Counted from the first letter of the stretch, positions 31,964 to 46,297 are shown. The stretch: DNA of 64,000 bases from Acanthopleura granulata (GCA_016165875.1 JABBOT010000080.1:33556364-33620363), one strand, 5' to 3'. Numbers and translations: made by a program. The notes: generated from the sequence alone by a model not told the origin.

Positions 31964-33204
31964 TACTCTATTCCCCTCATACTATAGCGGGGAATAGAGA
32001 AAAGTAGATTCGTGGCAATGTTTGTCGTGATTAATAAAAGAAGATTGTGTGAAGTCATGTTGAAGGCTTTGTTTATTTGTTTCACTTGTTTTCTTTTTCT
32101 AATATTTACTTATTTATTTATATATTCGTTTATGATTCATCCATCCATAATGTAAAATGTCAACCTTGTATAAGGCGTACCTTTACTCCGGCCGTCTTGA
32201 TCTTGATTTGGGCATCCGCGTGTGTGCAAACAAAATGACCAATGGTGTGGCACATGCCAGAGAAGGAAAGATACTTTTTTATTCCAAGAAATGAAAGTTT
32301 AACATCGTGTTAAAGTATGTGGAGGTGCACAGAATCCGCATGGTTACTGCACAGCAATGAGCACTTGCTGCACGATATCGTAGAGTTTCCACCTTTTTCT
32401 GGCGTTTTATAACCAACTCTAACGAAACTGAATTGAATGAATATTATACATTCTGCAGCCATCTTTATTGAACACGGATCCAGCAATTCTCTGGTGGAGA
32501 TGTGCCCCATGCGTCAGTTCAGACTACCTTAACCATTTACCAACAAAGTCTGACGCTGCAATTTAGCTGTCGCTTGTACGACTGCCGCCTTATGTCAGGT
32601 GCTGTGCCAAGTACCTGACCTTTCCCCAAGTATGGCGATTTCCTCTGGGCTTTATCAGGTTTTGTAGATCCACAGAACCAGAACGTTGCCGTGTACAAAT
32701 GAGTACGACCTGAACACCAATCCTACAACAAAGAAGTCAATGAATGTAGATATTATTTGAAACTTGTATTTGATTTCTGATAATTATACTGTATTCCTAG
32801 CTGTATACAGGAGTATATGCGGTGGACACGTGTTGCCTCTCCTTCTGACTATTGGACAACAAAGACCTGAAAGAAGTAGGCAAGCTAACTGGATATACAT
32901 GTACCAGCGACTAATACGTAATACGGAAACGAGGGACACATGAGAAAAAAAACTGAGCTTAGCGAAAGAGTGAAGGTTCCCGGCACAAATCCGAGTCGTA
33001 TCAGGTATTATATCTAATTATCTAACAACATTATCTGTACATTCTGCCGTGTGGGCGATTTCTGCATGGGAAAAACAACAGCCGATGATATCTTCATGAT
33101 ATGTCTGAAAATGATATATGGAACAGCCCCAGGCCAAATGAGCAAGCACAGTAGTGTGGATATATACAGACAACTTGAGGAAATCCACCATTGGAAAAGA
33201 CGAA
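31964..33204 (+). other. intergenic region between the two GH16 genes
   Basis: Holds the 3' UTR of copy A with AATAAA at 32033-32038, then about 1.1 kb without a supported gene, and the probable 5' UTR and promoter of copy B. The first in-frame upstream ATG of copy B (33154) would add a hydrophilic leader before the signal peptide, so 33205 is preferred. Confidence 0.65.
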
Positions 33205-36200
33205 ATGTTTGTACTACAGGTCGTGGTGACAATCGCTCTGACCATAAGCCAATCTTATTCTGACGTGGGTATGTTATTGATGGGCTGTTATTTATATTCA
33301 AACACAATACTTCAAACACCAAAAGTGTTTCAGGGCTAAAATCTTGTCTTCATGATGTGATGCATGATTCAGACTAAACTGGAACTTCATACAGGTAACC
33401 ACGAAGAACGTAAAATGCTTTCAACTTGGTAAGTTTGAACGTATATTGTGAGGGATTCTATACCGCAATGATGGATGCGTGTAACGGAAGAACATACCAG
33501 GAATTTAATATAGGTTTTGATCACTTGGAATGAAATGCAGTTAACGCTGGTAAATTTTAGCTTAAGTTGCTAGGAATGTACACTATGCACCATATTATAC
33601 ATATATATATTTTATGCATTATTTATATTCTGGTCTGACATCCACTCCACTCATACACCACTGCAATGATTGTCGCCGTCGTATAAGTGAAATATTCTTG
33701 AGTACGGCATGAAACGTCAGTGAAATCAAATCAAAGGGTGATAATGTAAACGCGGAGATTTCTGTTGCATACACAATAATACAGCCACAATGGGCATGGT
33801 GTTTTTCGTGTACAGAAACGCGTGCGGGACTTCACCAGGTATTTCATGATGACTTCAGTCACTTAGATCACAGCAAATGGTCCAACGAAGTGGCCGCCAG
33901 CGGCTTTGGGGTGAGTGCATAATTGGTAATGTGTAGTATCTGCAAATCATCTAAGAACGATTACACGCAGGAATTTTTTATTTATAAGCCAAAACTGAAT
34001 TTAGCTTTTTTTGTCTAGTTTTGTGATATTGGACAGCGTAAATTATGACAGAGTATTTGAAAGATGTCATTATGAAGATGTCCACAAACTGATTTTTGAA
34101 GATGTAAGCAAAAGTATCTTATATACTTGATTGTTGCCTAACGCCATGCTGGAGAATGTTCCGTTTATTCGATGACGGTCAAGCTAATGGGTGGAGGATA
34201 CTGGAGTGTTTGCGGAATAAACCACTGATCCTCGGCAAGTTATTGACAAAGTTTCCTACATAAAACGTGCTCCTCAGTCGGTTAGCGCACTATCGCAGCA
34301 CAATAACCCGAAGCCTTCCACCAATGCGGTCGCTGTGAGTTCAAGGCCAGCTCATGCTGGGGTCCACTCCGGCCGTACGTGGAAAGGTCTGCCAGCAACC
34401 TGCGGATGGTCGTGGGTTTCCCCCGGGCTCTGCCTGGTTTCCTCCCACTATAATGCTGGCCGCCGTCGTGTAAGTGAAATATTCTTGAGTACGGCGTAAA
34501 ACACCAATCAAATAAATAAATAAATAAATAAAAGGTGCTTCATTTTGGTAGAAAACAATTGCTCTTCAAAGAACGTTGAACTGCGCAAATGGCTCCACGA
34601 TCGTCCGCGGCTGCCAGTTGTCGGCACTGCTGAATGTCATTTTTAATGTCTTCTCTATATCAATGTGTCATATATATATCCTTTATTTATCTATATTTAT
34701 ACAAAGAATATTGGATCTTTTTGATTCTTACCACAGTTTTCAAAAAGTATGTATATAAGACGTTCGCTATGAAATAGAAGATTTTACAAATTTAAATAAC
34801 TTTGAGGTATACTTTAGCAGCGGTAATGGCGATCCATCGGCAACATGACCTCCAAGAGCAACTATGTGAAAAACATTCACAAGATCTGATCCACATGTAC
34901 ACATTAATTGCAACAAATGTGCAAAGGCATGCAAATTAATGGTTACCCCGCATGCACATAGACATTGAAAAGCAAATTGTGTGTATACCTGTCGTATATA
35001 TCTTGTTTACATCACATATGTGCAAAGCAGTACACATATATCCTGTATAGCATATAGCTGTCCTTACGACTGACTGAAAATTTTACTTCAGCGAAGAGGA
35101 TGGTCAATTGTGAAGGGTTTTCTTTTTTTTTTTGTACATTGTTGGGGTTTTCGTGAGGTTCTACAATGCTTCGGGCAGATAACTCTTCACGTCTTAAAAA
35201 ACAACTTCTATTCCTCCCTGCATGCAGAATGGCGAGTTCCAGATTTACAGCCCAGAAACCAGGAACTGTTTCGTGAAGAACGGGGTTCTCTACCTCAAAC
35301 CGGTAAAGCTTAGCAAATTTACGTGTATGACAAATCGAGGAAGGTTTGTCTGCTTTAGACTATAGGCAATAGCTTGTTTGGAAAGGTGTTAATCGCAATA
35401 GGCCTACTCAAGAAACAAGGATACACCTGTAACGATATTTGTAATCTTGCTTGTAAATTAATGCTGTAAATTACACATTCTGTTATTTTCTAAAACAATG
35501 TCTGAAGCCTGGGTGCTGAATAGTTCCTCTAAGTCCTTTAGTTGTCTAAAATATAACCGTATTTTTAAATTTATAGATTCCTATATATGATATGCTGATG
35601 CTTCTATAAAACGGCCTATAAACATTTTATACCCAAAGACCCTGACAGTCGACAGATTTGGGGAAGACTTTCTTCACCACGGAATTCTGGATATACACAG
35701 TAAGTATCTTACGAATTGGAGATTAAACCGATACCAACTAAACTTCTTAATGGTTGAAACTTTCAAGAAGGTTTAAAAGTAAACCTATGAAGAATTCCAG
35801 AGTGACTTTCCTTTGTCTTCTTCCTTTTTGTCCAATTTTCACCAATGGCTGAAAGCTTTTATAAGTTCTAATATAAAGTCTCGGAATCAAGAACATTTTA
35901 TTTTTATGAAAACTATCTGATGTTGTATAAGTGATGATATTTAAGGGAAAGCTTCGCTCCTTGCCAAGTTCTGTCAGGCTTCCTTTCTTAAAGCCGCAGT
36001 TTCATTTCCACATGAAGCTGACATCGATCCTGTGGCCGCATTGGTCAATGGTTCGTGGACTTCCAGTGGACGCTATTTACAGCGAAGACCAACTTTCACG
36101 TCAGATTTCTTTTATAGCATAACCTTTCTTTGAGTCATCAAGGACATTCACAAAACTTACAGAAACTGCCATTGAATTTAGTTATCACGACTGTAGATCA

Positions 36201-39200
36201 TTGTAGCTTTCTTTCGTTTCCTTATTTTATCAACGAGATTTATTCTGAAACCATATCAATATCCATCATTTATTCCAACTTTCGAAAATGTTCTATGTGA
36301 ATAATAAAGAATTCATTATAAATTTCTTTCGTGTCCTCAATCCTTTGTTCGGAATGTTAGGCCTACTTGTCCCGATGCTTATAGTGGTATGTAGAGAAAA
36401 GGATGCGTAGACAATATGCCATGTAGTCAGCCTATAATACAAATCACTTGATTCATTTTGTTTAATTAGAAACAACACCCATTACTGATACGCTATATGT
36501 ATTTCAGAAACTTATGGCACCTGTACCAACTCTAACAACCATGGGTGTTACCACGACGCCAGTAAGAACGGTATCATCCCTCCAGCCATGTCCTGTAAGC
36601 TGAGGAGCACGGCTTCGATCCGCTACGGAAGGGTGGAGGTCTGGGCTAAGATGCCCAAGGGGGACTGGCTTTGGCCAGGTGAGCTTAATACGGTCGGGAA
36701 AATACACCTCTATACCTTAATACTGGGGTGCATTTCCTCGCTTCTTGGTAACTCGGGCCCAAGAAGAGATGGCCATTGTTACCTTGCCATTCCCACGATT
36801 TGTGTTACGTTAAGATGCTACTTGTTCGCAGAATGTCATCGCTAAGGCAGAAATGAACAATAGTCTACACAACTTTGCCCCGAACTACTTTAATGGGGAT
36901 GTTATGTTGTATACTAATTATGTGTAATCATAACTGGGGACCTCATTTTTCTTGTTTGTTTCGTATTGTTCTGTTTTTTTCATATTAATGAGCTAATCGA
37001 CTTATACAACACGTACTGAACAAGATATACTGAACGTCATCAATCATTCAACAAGACAGGACGACTTCAACAGGACCATGCCATGGTGTTATGGCGTCTT
37101 TTCAGGATTAAGTGGATTAAAATCATCTTAGAATCTATAAAATGTGCCATGTAAAAGCATATTTTTGGACTTACTAGCACTATAATAGTGCGAAAAATAT
37201 TATTTTCACGCGTTTCTTGTCGTTCATACTCCTCACTGGGTGTTCGTGTTATCGTGTATGAGTTTCTTTTTTATTTTACATTTAATTAAGACATATGTCG
37301 CTGTCATTATATATTCTGTATACAACTGATGCAATAACTCATTTGTCAGGTGTGAATATTATTAATATTTTTGCATTTATTCTGATTAATTCCATTTTTG
37401 TCAAGCCATCTGGCTGATGCCGAAGAACAGCAAATACGGTCACTGGCCACGGTCCGGGGAGATAGACATGGCAGAACTTAAAGGTGTGTATGAAAACGAG
37501 TAAACCGATATTTAGGTCTTAAAGATTGTATGCTAAACGTTTGAATTTCTTTTTTCGACTCAAATATAGATGTTTTTGAGGAGGCCTCCGTGGCCTAGTG
37601 ATTTGCGTGCTGGTGCTAGCGCTAGGGCAGTACAATGACCCTTTGTCCTCTCACCAATGTGGTGGCTGTGAGTTTAAGTACAGTTCATGGTCGCTTCCTC
37701 ACCGGTAGCACGTGCGAATTAATGTAATGAAAGATCTTTTCAAGTAAATTTATATTTGAAACAGAACTAGTAAATCCGAACAAATTCTCTACAATAGATA
37801 AAGTCGAAGTCTGTTACTAACTTCTAAAGTAACTTCTAAATACCATTTAGTCGATTAATTAGGAATTCATTAATTAGCTTGTAATCATGAGCAAGTTAAA
37901 CTAGATCACATCTTCATTAAATCTCCAATATATGTTTGAGCAGTGTAAAAAAAAAAACAGCATTTAAAGCTGCCTTATGTACTATAATTGTTTTACTCAA
38001 AATCTTTATACTTAGTTCAACAGTTGCTCTAAAGGCCATACCCTCGGTAACCTTGACACTGCCTCACTTGTCGATCACTGTAAGAGGAGTAGGTCAAGTA
38101 CTGGTCGGCCAGGTGTCAATATAATGTGACTGGCTGGGCGTAGTGTCTGGTGTCTTCGGCAGGGCGTTTCAGTGAGACAACACTGTAAATACGTCATTGG
38201 ATCTGGCTAGCAGCAAGGAGACCCCGTCAGAATAACACCGAACTGAGGTTTATGCTACAACCTATTAAACAAAAAACAAGAAAAAAAATCAACCCCCCCC
38301 CCACCAAAATTTAAAAAAAACGAAAAGGTACCATGTGATTTTATCTTTTTTACGATCAGGAAACCTGCATTACACAGGGGGAACCCCAAATAAAGTGTCC
38401 TCCACCATCCATTTTGGTACGGACTGGAACCATGGACACAGGTCGATCTCCAAGACGCGGTAAGTCACAAAAGACATAATCCCCTTGTGTTTTCGACCAA
38501 CTCATGTGAATATGCCATGATACACAAAGGAGACCAGTTTTATGAAGTCAATGGGTACTGGGCCACTTTGCACACCACTTGTCCTTCATTTTGTCCAAAG
38601 ATATGCTATGGTATATTGGATGATACATAGTTAGGTCTCCTTATGACGCTTGACATTTACTTTCTTTCATTTTAAAGACATTCCAAAGTAAAAGTTAAAT
38701 GTTCGCGGAAATTCTATAATGACAAATGGCATGAGTGGTGATATGAGATCACTGACTAACTGATTTGGCAGAAATGAATGTGATGTGTATTAAAGGGTTA
38801 AGAGCAACATCGCTAATGAAATGTGCCTTCTTAGGATCAAAAGTTTAGGATCAAATTTTGGGACAAAAACACCTCTTTAAATCTGCATAACATATGTTCG
38901 AAGTGGAAAAAGTACAGTAACTCATATAGCCTTCATGTTTCGGAATAATTGTATGAACACGAGGAAAAATGTGAAGCACCCTGTGTGCAGTAAACATTGT
39001 GTGCAGTAGAGATTTTTACAACGATATTATTCAGCAAGCCTGTGTAAGGTCATTTGATTCTTGACAAGTTAGGTCGCGTATTAAAATCATAACACTCAAC
39101 ATCGTACATGTCTTCATTGTTACAGGTCGCACCTCACTGAATAATTTTGGTGAATGATGGCTGCATCTATTTGGGCAAAATATTTGCAGCTGTTGAGCTA

Positions 39201-42200
39201 AGGTCATTGGGAGTTTTAGAGAACTTCGGAGTAGAGGGGCATTTTTGTCAGAGCCGAAATTTCTGTCATGCCTTTTTATGATCAATCTGGGCTGAAATTT
39301 TTTCTTTTTCCTCGTCCTTTTGTTATATCTTTAAAGTGTGACGGGTCTCCTGGTTATTTCGGACATGCATTTAAAATGACCTAAGACAGGAACACATGTA
39401 GATATTTCGTGCTTACATAAGAACACAAAATTAACTCTCGGAGTGTTACATATCTGAAAATGTTTAAGTATCATACACATTTTGCTACAAGCTTTAATTT
39501 CCCAATCCCTTTTTAACAATTCAGTTTGAATTTACACGCATTTCCATTTAGTGTGATTGGTATATCTTTTTAAATTTCTTAAAGGTACCCACGGCTGTAC
39601 TGGTTTTTCATTTTGGTCTGAATTGGTCAAATGTTATCTGTTGATGTACAACCGGAGGCCTCCCAGATACAATCTGCCAAGCTCTGGGAAAACATGCAAA
39701 AGTAGACTTACCTTACTCCCAAGCCAGTCACTTCCTAGAATACTCAATGTTGGGCGCACAAAGATTACAATACCTCTTTGATGTCTTGAGTTTAGCAATC
39801 GAATATACATGTATTAAAATACTAATGCCCTTGATTTTATATACATCATCGTTTTCGCACACCGAGGTTCATGTATTTGGTTTAAGTTGTTGGTGAAGGT
39901 TTGACCTAAATATATATTAGGGTAGAGACATAACTAATCTGTTTGGTATAATTATATATTCGTTAATATGTCAGAAAGTATATTTAAGGTTAAATAACTA
40001 CATGTGTTATTTGAAAAGGAAGGTGAAGGAATGAACTCGTGAAACTCCGTTTACTCGCACGACTGACAGAAATATAAATTAAATCGTGTGATTTATATGT
40101 CTTACAGCAGTGGAAAGAATTTGGAGTAATTTTTACACACCCTTAACAATAAAGCACGGATTCCAAGAAATGTACATGTTTTCTTATTTGCAGTTTAGTA
40201 CTCTTGCATTCATTATGGACTGAGGAAATCCAAACATAAAACGAAAGAGACACTGTGCAGGCTTGTAACCGATCTGTAATCACTCCTAATAAACACCTTT
40301 TTTCAGACGGAAGGCAAATACTACCTACTCAAATTAGAACATCTCCAGCAATTACACAAATTTGGATCTGGATTCAAAGCCCAAAGATTTGGGCTTAACC
40401 TGTAGCACTCCTGGAGTGCTCATTAACTGTTCATATTGTCATATGTTTTAGACTTAGGTCTGGCATTCTCCAAACTGAAGTGAACACTAATAAACATAAC
40501 TCATCCTACATTCACGTTAGATGTGTATGTGTTAGTGGTCATGAATTGCTAACTTCTATCATGTGATTGTTGCACTATTTTCAGTTATAATGGTCAATCC
40601 TACGCGGAGGGATTCCACAAATATGTCATGGACTGGACCGCTACACATATCCGGTGAGTCAGATGCCAGGTCATAATTTCAGACGTTTATGTTAGTTGTC
40701 AATAGTCGTATTTTATAAACGCTTTATCTACAGTACTGTTGCACGTCCACCGTTCTGTCAAAGGCACCTTGTCCATTGTCCTATTTCATAAACGGCTCGT
40801 TCTACATGTACATCCCCTTAGTTCATCCGCACCGTGTTTTCTGTCCTGTTTCAAAAGCGCCTTGTTTATCACCCTAATTCAGGGGTTAACGCACTCGTGC
40901 AGCGCAATGGCCCAGGCGTCTCTCACCAATATGGTCGCTGTGAGTTCTAGTTCAGCTTATGCTGGTTTTCTCTCCCGACGTACGTGATGAGGCCTGCCAG
41001 CAACTTGTGCCTGGTGTTGGGTTTCCCCCGGGCTCTGTCAGGTTTGCTCCCACCATAATGCACGCCGCCGGAGTATAAGTGAAACATTCCTGAGTACCCC
41101 TTAAAACACCAATCAAATAAATAAAGAAATAGATAAATAAATTCATGCAGATCTAGTCTATGTATCGTCATGCTTCATTCGCGCCATTTGCCTATTGTCA
41201 TGTTCAACACATCCTTGTCTACCGTTCTATTTCCTACACCCGTTGTCCATTGTCCTATATATTTCGCTGTGATATGTGTATTTTAAGGCAGGTTTCGGGT
41301 CATTTAGAACTACATCGAATTTTCCTGAACTTAACTGTTAATTTACCGCCACCCACGTTAGCAAGGTGCTATAAAAGCACACCATCAGCATGCGTCTTTT
41401 TGTTCTAACAACCAAAGTGCTGTGAACACTGATCGAATAAACAGTATTTACAGTGCTCTTAACTGTCGCAAAATTGAGAAAACCACGTGATATACACATA
41501 TATTGACAATTTATAATGTGTCGTCCTTCGTACAGTTATTTCATACATGCTTTATTGGCCAAACTATTCCATTTCTTTAACTGCCTACAGATCATTTGAT
41601 ACACAAAGCGTAAATCTGCAACCACAACAGCGTGACCTGTTGCCAAAAAGTGCATCGCACTGAGAAATTTATGGCTTGAGGCTTGAAGTCATTGAATACA
41701 AATCATTATTTTCTACAACAACCTTTAATCATAAATCCCTCAAAGATTTCTGGCACGAAGTGAAAGATATCTAGAACCTGAAGGTTTAAAAGGGATCTTG
41801 TTATTGTGTAATTGTAAGATCATACAGTATACAATGGCCTCAAGAGCGGTGGGGTTGGTTTAAAATTCTATTTAGCGTTCTCAAAACATTGTGAAAGCAA
41901 TGCATGTTTTGTGTTGATTTGAGCAATAAGAAAACAGCTGGCTCAATACCTACACCAGGACAGACATAATTTCGTTGAAAATAGTGATACCAGTCATTCC
42001 AAAATAAAAAACCTGACTGTAGGTCATTATGGTAAAGTCATGTACCAAGTTTCAATTCATTATAGTACAGCGTTTTGAAAAAAAGTCTGCAAAAGTGTTT
42101 AAGTCCAGATCTTGACAAAGACAGACATAATTTTGTCTAGATTGAATACAGGGGTCCGAAACTCGAGTTTATCAGTAATTACACTAGCTTACAGTCGGGC

Positions 42201-45200
42201 TCGGAATCGCAGTGGCTAATAAAATCTCTACTTACTATGAACAACATACAAGGAAACCGGACTCGTTTTATGGTTGCCGTTAAATTTCCGGCACCGTGAC
42301 CAGGTTTTGAAAAGAACTCAGGAAACCTGTCCAAGTCCAAAATGGCAAAAAACGGTCATAATATTTGGAAATTGACGAAGCGTCCTAAAATACGATCTTG
42401 ATCTATAAGACACCATTGTAAAGTAAATCATCCCCTGCACAAAAATGGGAAGTAGGCCTAAGATTTGCCGCCAAATCATGCCTTGCAGGTGAACTTCCAT
42501 GAACTGACAAATGCGTGTGTTATGAGATAATGTAATTTGAGCTAAACTGATTTGTTCATGTAAGTGCAGACTTGCTTTTTTTTTCTTTCCTTATTATTTT
42601 TGTTTTTGTTACCTACCATTTCAATAAAGCCATCACAACACAGCACTTCCTCTTTCTGGTGGTGGTGGTAGAAATATTTTCCGTTTACGACACATTTGCA
42701 TGGACAATAATTTTGGACTAATGGGCACAAAAAAATACCTACTGCATGTAATTTTTTAACCTCTTAGATGTCTTTCCCATTAATGACACCGTGGGGCAAA
42801 ATTAAAAAAAAATACCAAAGCACCATGTGGTCTGGTGGATCTCCCTCAAGGGGGCTCAAAATGAAAATAGTGAATCCTTCATCTGTACACTATAGAGAAG
42901 GGGAGTGCAGGCTATAGGGGATACCGATACCCTATAAAGCCTCATCAAAGAAGTCAATTGTCAACAAAAGTCAACTTTGACCAGAGAAAAATACGTAAGA
43001 CTGCAGATTCGAAAGAAATCCACACCCATGGTATTAACGTCAAACACACCATAGATACCGTAACAAGCTGGTCTTGTGCAAAAATAATGCGACAAATTCG
43101 ACGAGGTTGCTCTACACAGCCAGTTCGGAGACTCAATTTAAATAACCAAGGATACAGTCATAGTCGCGGCCTTTCAGTCACCCCTTAATATACTCCGATT
43201 GTTTGTAAAGAACATAGATGGAGATAGAACCCTGTGGGAAGATAAATCATACATTAGCCGAGTTATTTGTTCATATTAATTTGACATTAATATGATTAAA
43301 GGTTAAATAGTAATGTATGTCGATATGGTCAGTCTAGGGTTTCATTGCCATAGTTTTTCTGTTATTTCTTGAAAACTTTAATGTTTCCAAATTCAGTACA
43401 GTGATGATATAGCCTTGGTTCAGTTCATTACATATGACCAACGTCTTACAGTAATAATAGCTTGGAACACATCAGATACCGTGAGCGAAATAACTTGGCT
43501 TGGCTGCGCGTCATATGATGTCTTTCGCTTGCAAGCCATCTGACCGTACAGTGCGTGGTGCATAAGGGGTTAACGTGTAACTCGCTGATCTGGCTGTGTA
43601 GGAACTGCACTCCCCTCCTATCTGTAAAAATATAAAGAAAATCATTATACTTTTTTTTCGAGCCAACGTCGTCTCCACAGTGTTTGACCGTTCGCACAAA
43701 CTATGTTGCAACTTCAAAAGCCGCCCAGAGCTGAGTGGAAATTTGCGATTTGCATACCAAGACATCTCGGCTTTTGTCTATGTTTCAACACTCGGTCGGT
43801 CTGGGTTGATCTCCAGCCCCATGACCGCCCTTCACCCAAACTACATATAATGAATGCTATTCTTAGATCATTAAGGCCTGACAAGGCTACAAGAATACGA
43901 TGAGTGTGAGTACTGCATGTACAAGGCTTTTCTTCTTGCTCCAACGAGAGTAAACCTGCAAAGCTGAGCCTAATTTCAGTAAATTGGAGCAGTGCAGTGG
44001 GTTGTGTTACGGAATGTTGCATTAATAGAAAAAGGAAAAAAAACCAGTCTTACGGAACTGAGCGGGTGGATCGGGTCACCTGCAACAATCATTCTTTTTA
44101 ATGTTCGCCTGAACGAGTTACTGGAAATGCCCACATATTGTATCACAGAGCAAAACGAGTAATTTGAGCCGTATTGCATCACTTAATTACGCTGTCCTAC
44201 ACAATGACAATAATCTTACTCTTACGAAGAAAACATTTCAGAAATGCTAAAACAGTACACCCTAAAACGTGGAACTACTTCGGTAAATCGGTGACAATTT
44301 TCACCACCTCCGAAATGCCCTCGCTACCGGATCCCCAAAATGTTTTTCTGCATGGGCTGGAGATTATACATGTGAATCTATGTAAATGTTCATATTTCAT
44401 AAAGCTGACTGATACAATGTCGCGAAGCGGCCATTATCACATACCATGCCATGCAAGAAAGTGGGAATAAAATATCGGCAGGAATCAAAGCAACAGAAAA
44501 AAAAGCTCCAGAACCAGAGACATAAATTGAACAGTTAGCACATAAATCATCTGTAAGTCTGAAGGAACCAAAGGTTCCAGAATGACACTCGGTGGGTGCT
44601 CTGTTCTGGTATACACAGCAATAGATTTGGTGAAGGTTTGTAACAGCTTCCAGTTCTCACTCGCTCGACTGTTTATATACACTGGCACGGTAATGTTTCA
44701 GCATCTCTGTTGATGACGTCATGGTACTGAACTCAACCACGCCATCTGACGGCTATTTCCACCATTATCTCCAAGGAAACAACATCTACAGTGGTGGAGG
44801 AAAGGATGCCCCATTTGACAGAGAAGTACATGAATGATCTTCGAGTTTGAATTTTATAATTTTTTTATGTTGTATTTGATGAAGCCAATTAACACAGCCT
44901 TTAATCGAGATTATGTTAATTTATTTGTTGTAAATATTGAGCTTTATTCTTCAGCGTGGGTTTCCCCGGGTTCTGCCCGGTTTCGTCCCACCATAATGCT
45001 GGCTGCCGTCGTATAAGTGAAATATTCTTGAATACGGCGTAAAACAACAATGAAATAATTGAATAAATTTTTTTGTTCAGCGGATATAGCTGGGCTATAT
45101 TTTGTCTATACTTATCAGAAGCATTGAGGTTGCGACTTTGAATGTGAAGCTACTTGTCACGTTACTGGTTCGAAAAGCAAAATATCCCCAGAAACTAGTA

Positions 45201-46120
45201 AGTTTCGTTACTAGCATCTTTGTTATGTCAAGGGTATGAAATTCGAAATGTAGGAAATGCAATTACAAACGGATCTTAACCAGCAGAACGAATTCCTTGG
45301 GGTGTTCATTTTTGTTTTTGAGTCAGAATGGCTACCTTAATTTGCTGTCTGATAAATATAATAACAACACAGAACTGTTCGGGTCCACCAGCAACCTGCA
45401 ATTGGTCGTGGGTTTCCCCCGGGCTCTGACCGGTTTCCTCCAACCATGATGCTGGTCACCGTCGTATAAGTGAAACATTCTTGAGTACGGCGTAAATACC
45501 AAGCAAATAAATAAATAAATAAAAAAAGCTGTGAAATAGGATTGGACAGGCTAAGCATTTAATGAAAGCTGTGATATTGATTTGGAGCATCAGATAATTA
45601 TTCAGTCCATCTATGCATTCAGCGAGGCCCTTTCTATAGTGATGTGGCTTAAAGCTTTGTTATCACTACATCCCATCGTCCCATGGCCACTGAGGTCACA
45701 GACTCGAATTTGGCTGCCGTTTGTTGTGCTGCGGCTGTAAGTCATTGGGTTTGTCAACTTTCCCGCGAAGGGTGGTGGCCGGGCATTCCAGCTTCCTCCA
45801 CGCTTCATCCTGATCGTCGTCGGATAAGTCAAACATTATTGAGAGCATGCAGACGTTGAACGTTAAACAAACAAATAAATAAGTAAAAATATATCTTGTT
45901 TCAGTTTTACATCATCCTGAATGTCGCAGTGGGTGGCACAAAAGGTTGGTTCCAAGACGGAACTAAAAACTCACCGTATCCCAAGCCCTGGGTAAACAGT
46001 GAGGGACAAACAAAGTCCATGGAGAAGTTCTGGGCGGCCAAGCACCACTGGCTACCGACGTGGAAAGGTGATGAGGCCGCCATGCAGGTGCGATCGGTCA
46101 CCATGTGGACTTACAAATAA
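33205..46120 (+). CDS. secreted GH16 beta-1,3-glucanase / glucan-binding-like protein, copy B (10 exons, 350 aa)
   Basis: Tandem paralogue of the gene at 20406, with the same exon count and phases. Exons: 33205-33268, 33816-33910, 35228-35302, 35639-35699, 36508-36678, 37406-37483, 38360-38459, 40585-40653, 44702-44825, 45905-46120; the frame is open to TAA. The signal peptide starts MFVLQVVVTIALTISQSYS. The catalytic motif GEIDMAE gives E174, D176 and E179. Conserved segments are RYGRVEVWAKMPKGDWLWPA, IHFGTDW, YVMDWT, DAPFDREF and LNVAVGGTKGW. Exon 2 is one codon shorter and exon 5 two codons longer than in copy A; otherwise exon lengths are equal. The role is as for copy A: extracellular beta-1,3-glucan hydrolysis or recognition, in digestion or immunity. 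Substitutions beside the active site (IWLMPKNSKYG against IWLVPRDKVYG) could alter specificity. Polyadenylation candidates are ATTAAA at 46211 and AATAAA at 46289. Confidence 0.94.
33655..33736 (+). repeat. SINE 3' end fragment
   Basis: 'ccgtcgtataagtgaaatat' then 'tcttgagtacggcatgaaac'. It lies in GH16 copy B intron 1. Confidence 0.75.
34268..34534 (+). repeat. SINE, near full length
   Basis: Head 'tcctcagtcggttagcgcac', full body ('gcggtcgctgtgagttcaag', 'gatggtcgtgggtttccccc') and (AAAT)5 tail. It lies in GH16 copy B intron 2 and is well preserved. Confidence 0.9.
37579..37720 (+). repeat. SINE head, 3'-truncated
   Basis: 'gaggcctccgtggcctagtg' head with 'caatgtggtggctgtgagtt', stopping before the 3' body. 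It lies in GH16 copy B intron 6. Confidence 0.8.
40877..41144 (+). repeat. SINE, near full length
   Basis: Starts 'aattcaggggttaacgcact' and runs through 'tgggtttcccccgggctctg' and 'aagtgaaacattcctgagta' to an (AAAT)n-like tail. It lies in GH16 copy B intron 8. Confidence 0.88.
44952..45070 (+). repeat. SINE 3' half
   Basis: 'agcgtgggtttccccgggtt', 'ccataatgctggctgcc', 'aagtgaaatattcttgaata' and an A-rich tail, in GH16 copy B intron 9. Confidence 0.85.
45380..45530 (+). repeat. SINE 3' half
   Basis: 'ggtccaccagcaacctgcaa', 'gtgggtttcccccgggctct' and 'aagtgaaacattcttgagta' with an (AAAT)n tail, in GH16 copy B intron 9. Confidence 0.87.
45625..45890 (+). repeat. SINE of the other subfamily
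   Basis: Head 'gaggccctttctatagtgat' with a diverged B box ('cagactcgaatttggc'), a body with 'agcttcctccacgcttcatc', and the 3' end 'taagtcaaacattattgaga' then 'cgttaaacaaacaaataaat'. It ends only about 15 bp before the acceptor of GH16 copy B exon 10. Confidence 0.7.
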
Positions 46121-46297
46121 ACACTGCGCTTACAGGCCGGTAGGTGCACACTCTGTAATTACACTTGGTTAATTTATCTTAATTCTCGAAATATTAGTGA
46201 ATATCTTGTAATTAAAGAGGAGTTCAACACAATTAAATAGTTCTTTAGAGTTTCATTTACTTTTTAAGATAACAAGTTTTGCTCCAACAATAAACTT

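Noticed and set aside
42958..43188. 76-codon plus-strand open frame in GH16 copy B intron 8
   Set aside because: Basic, unrecognised sequence without supporting signals; consistent with chance.
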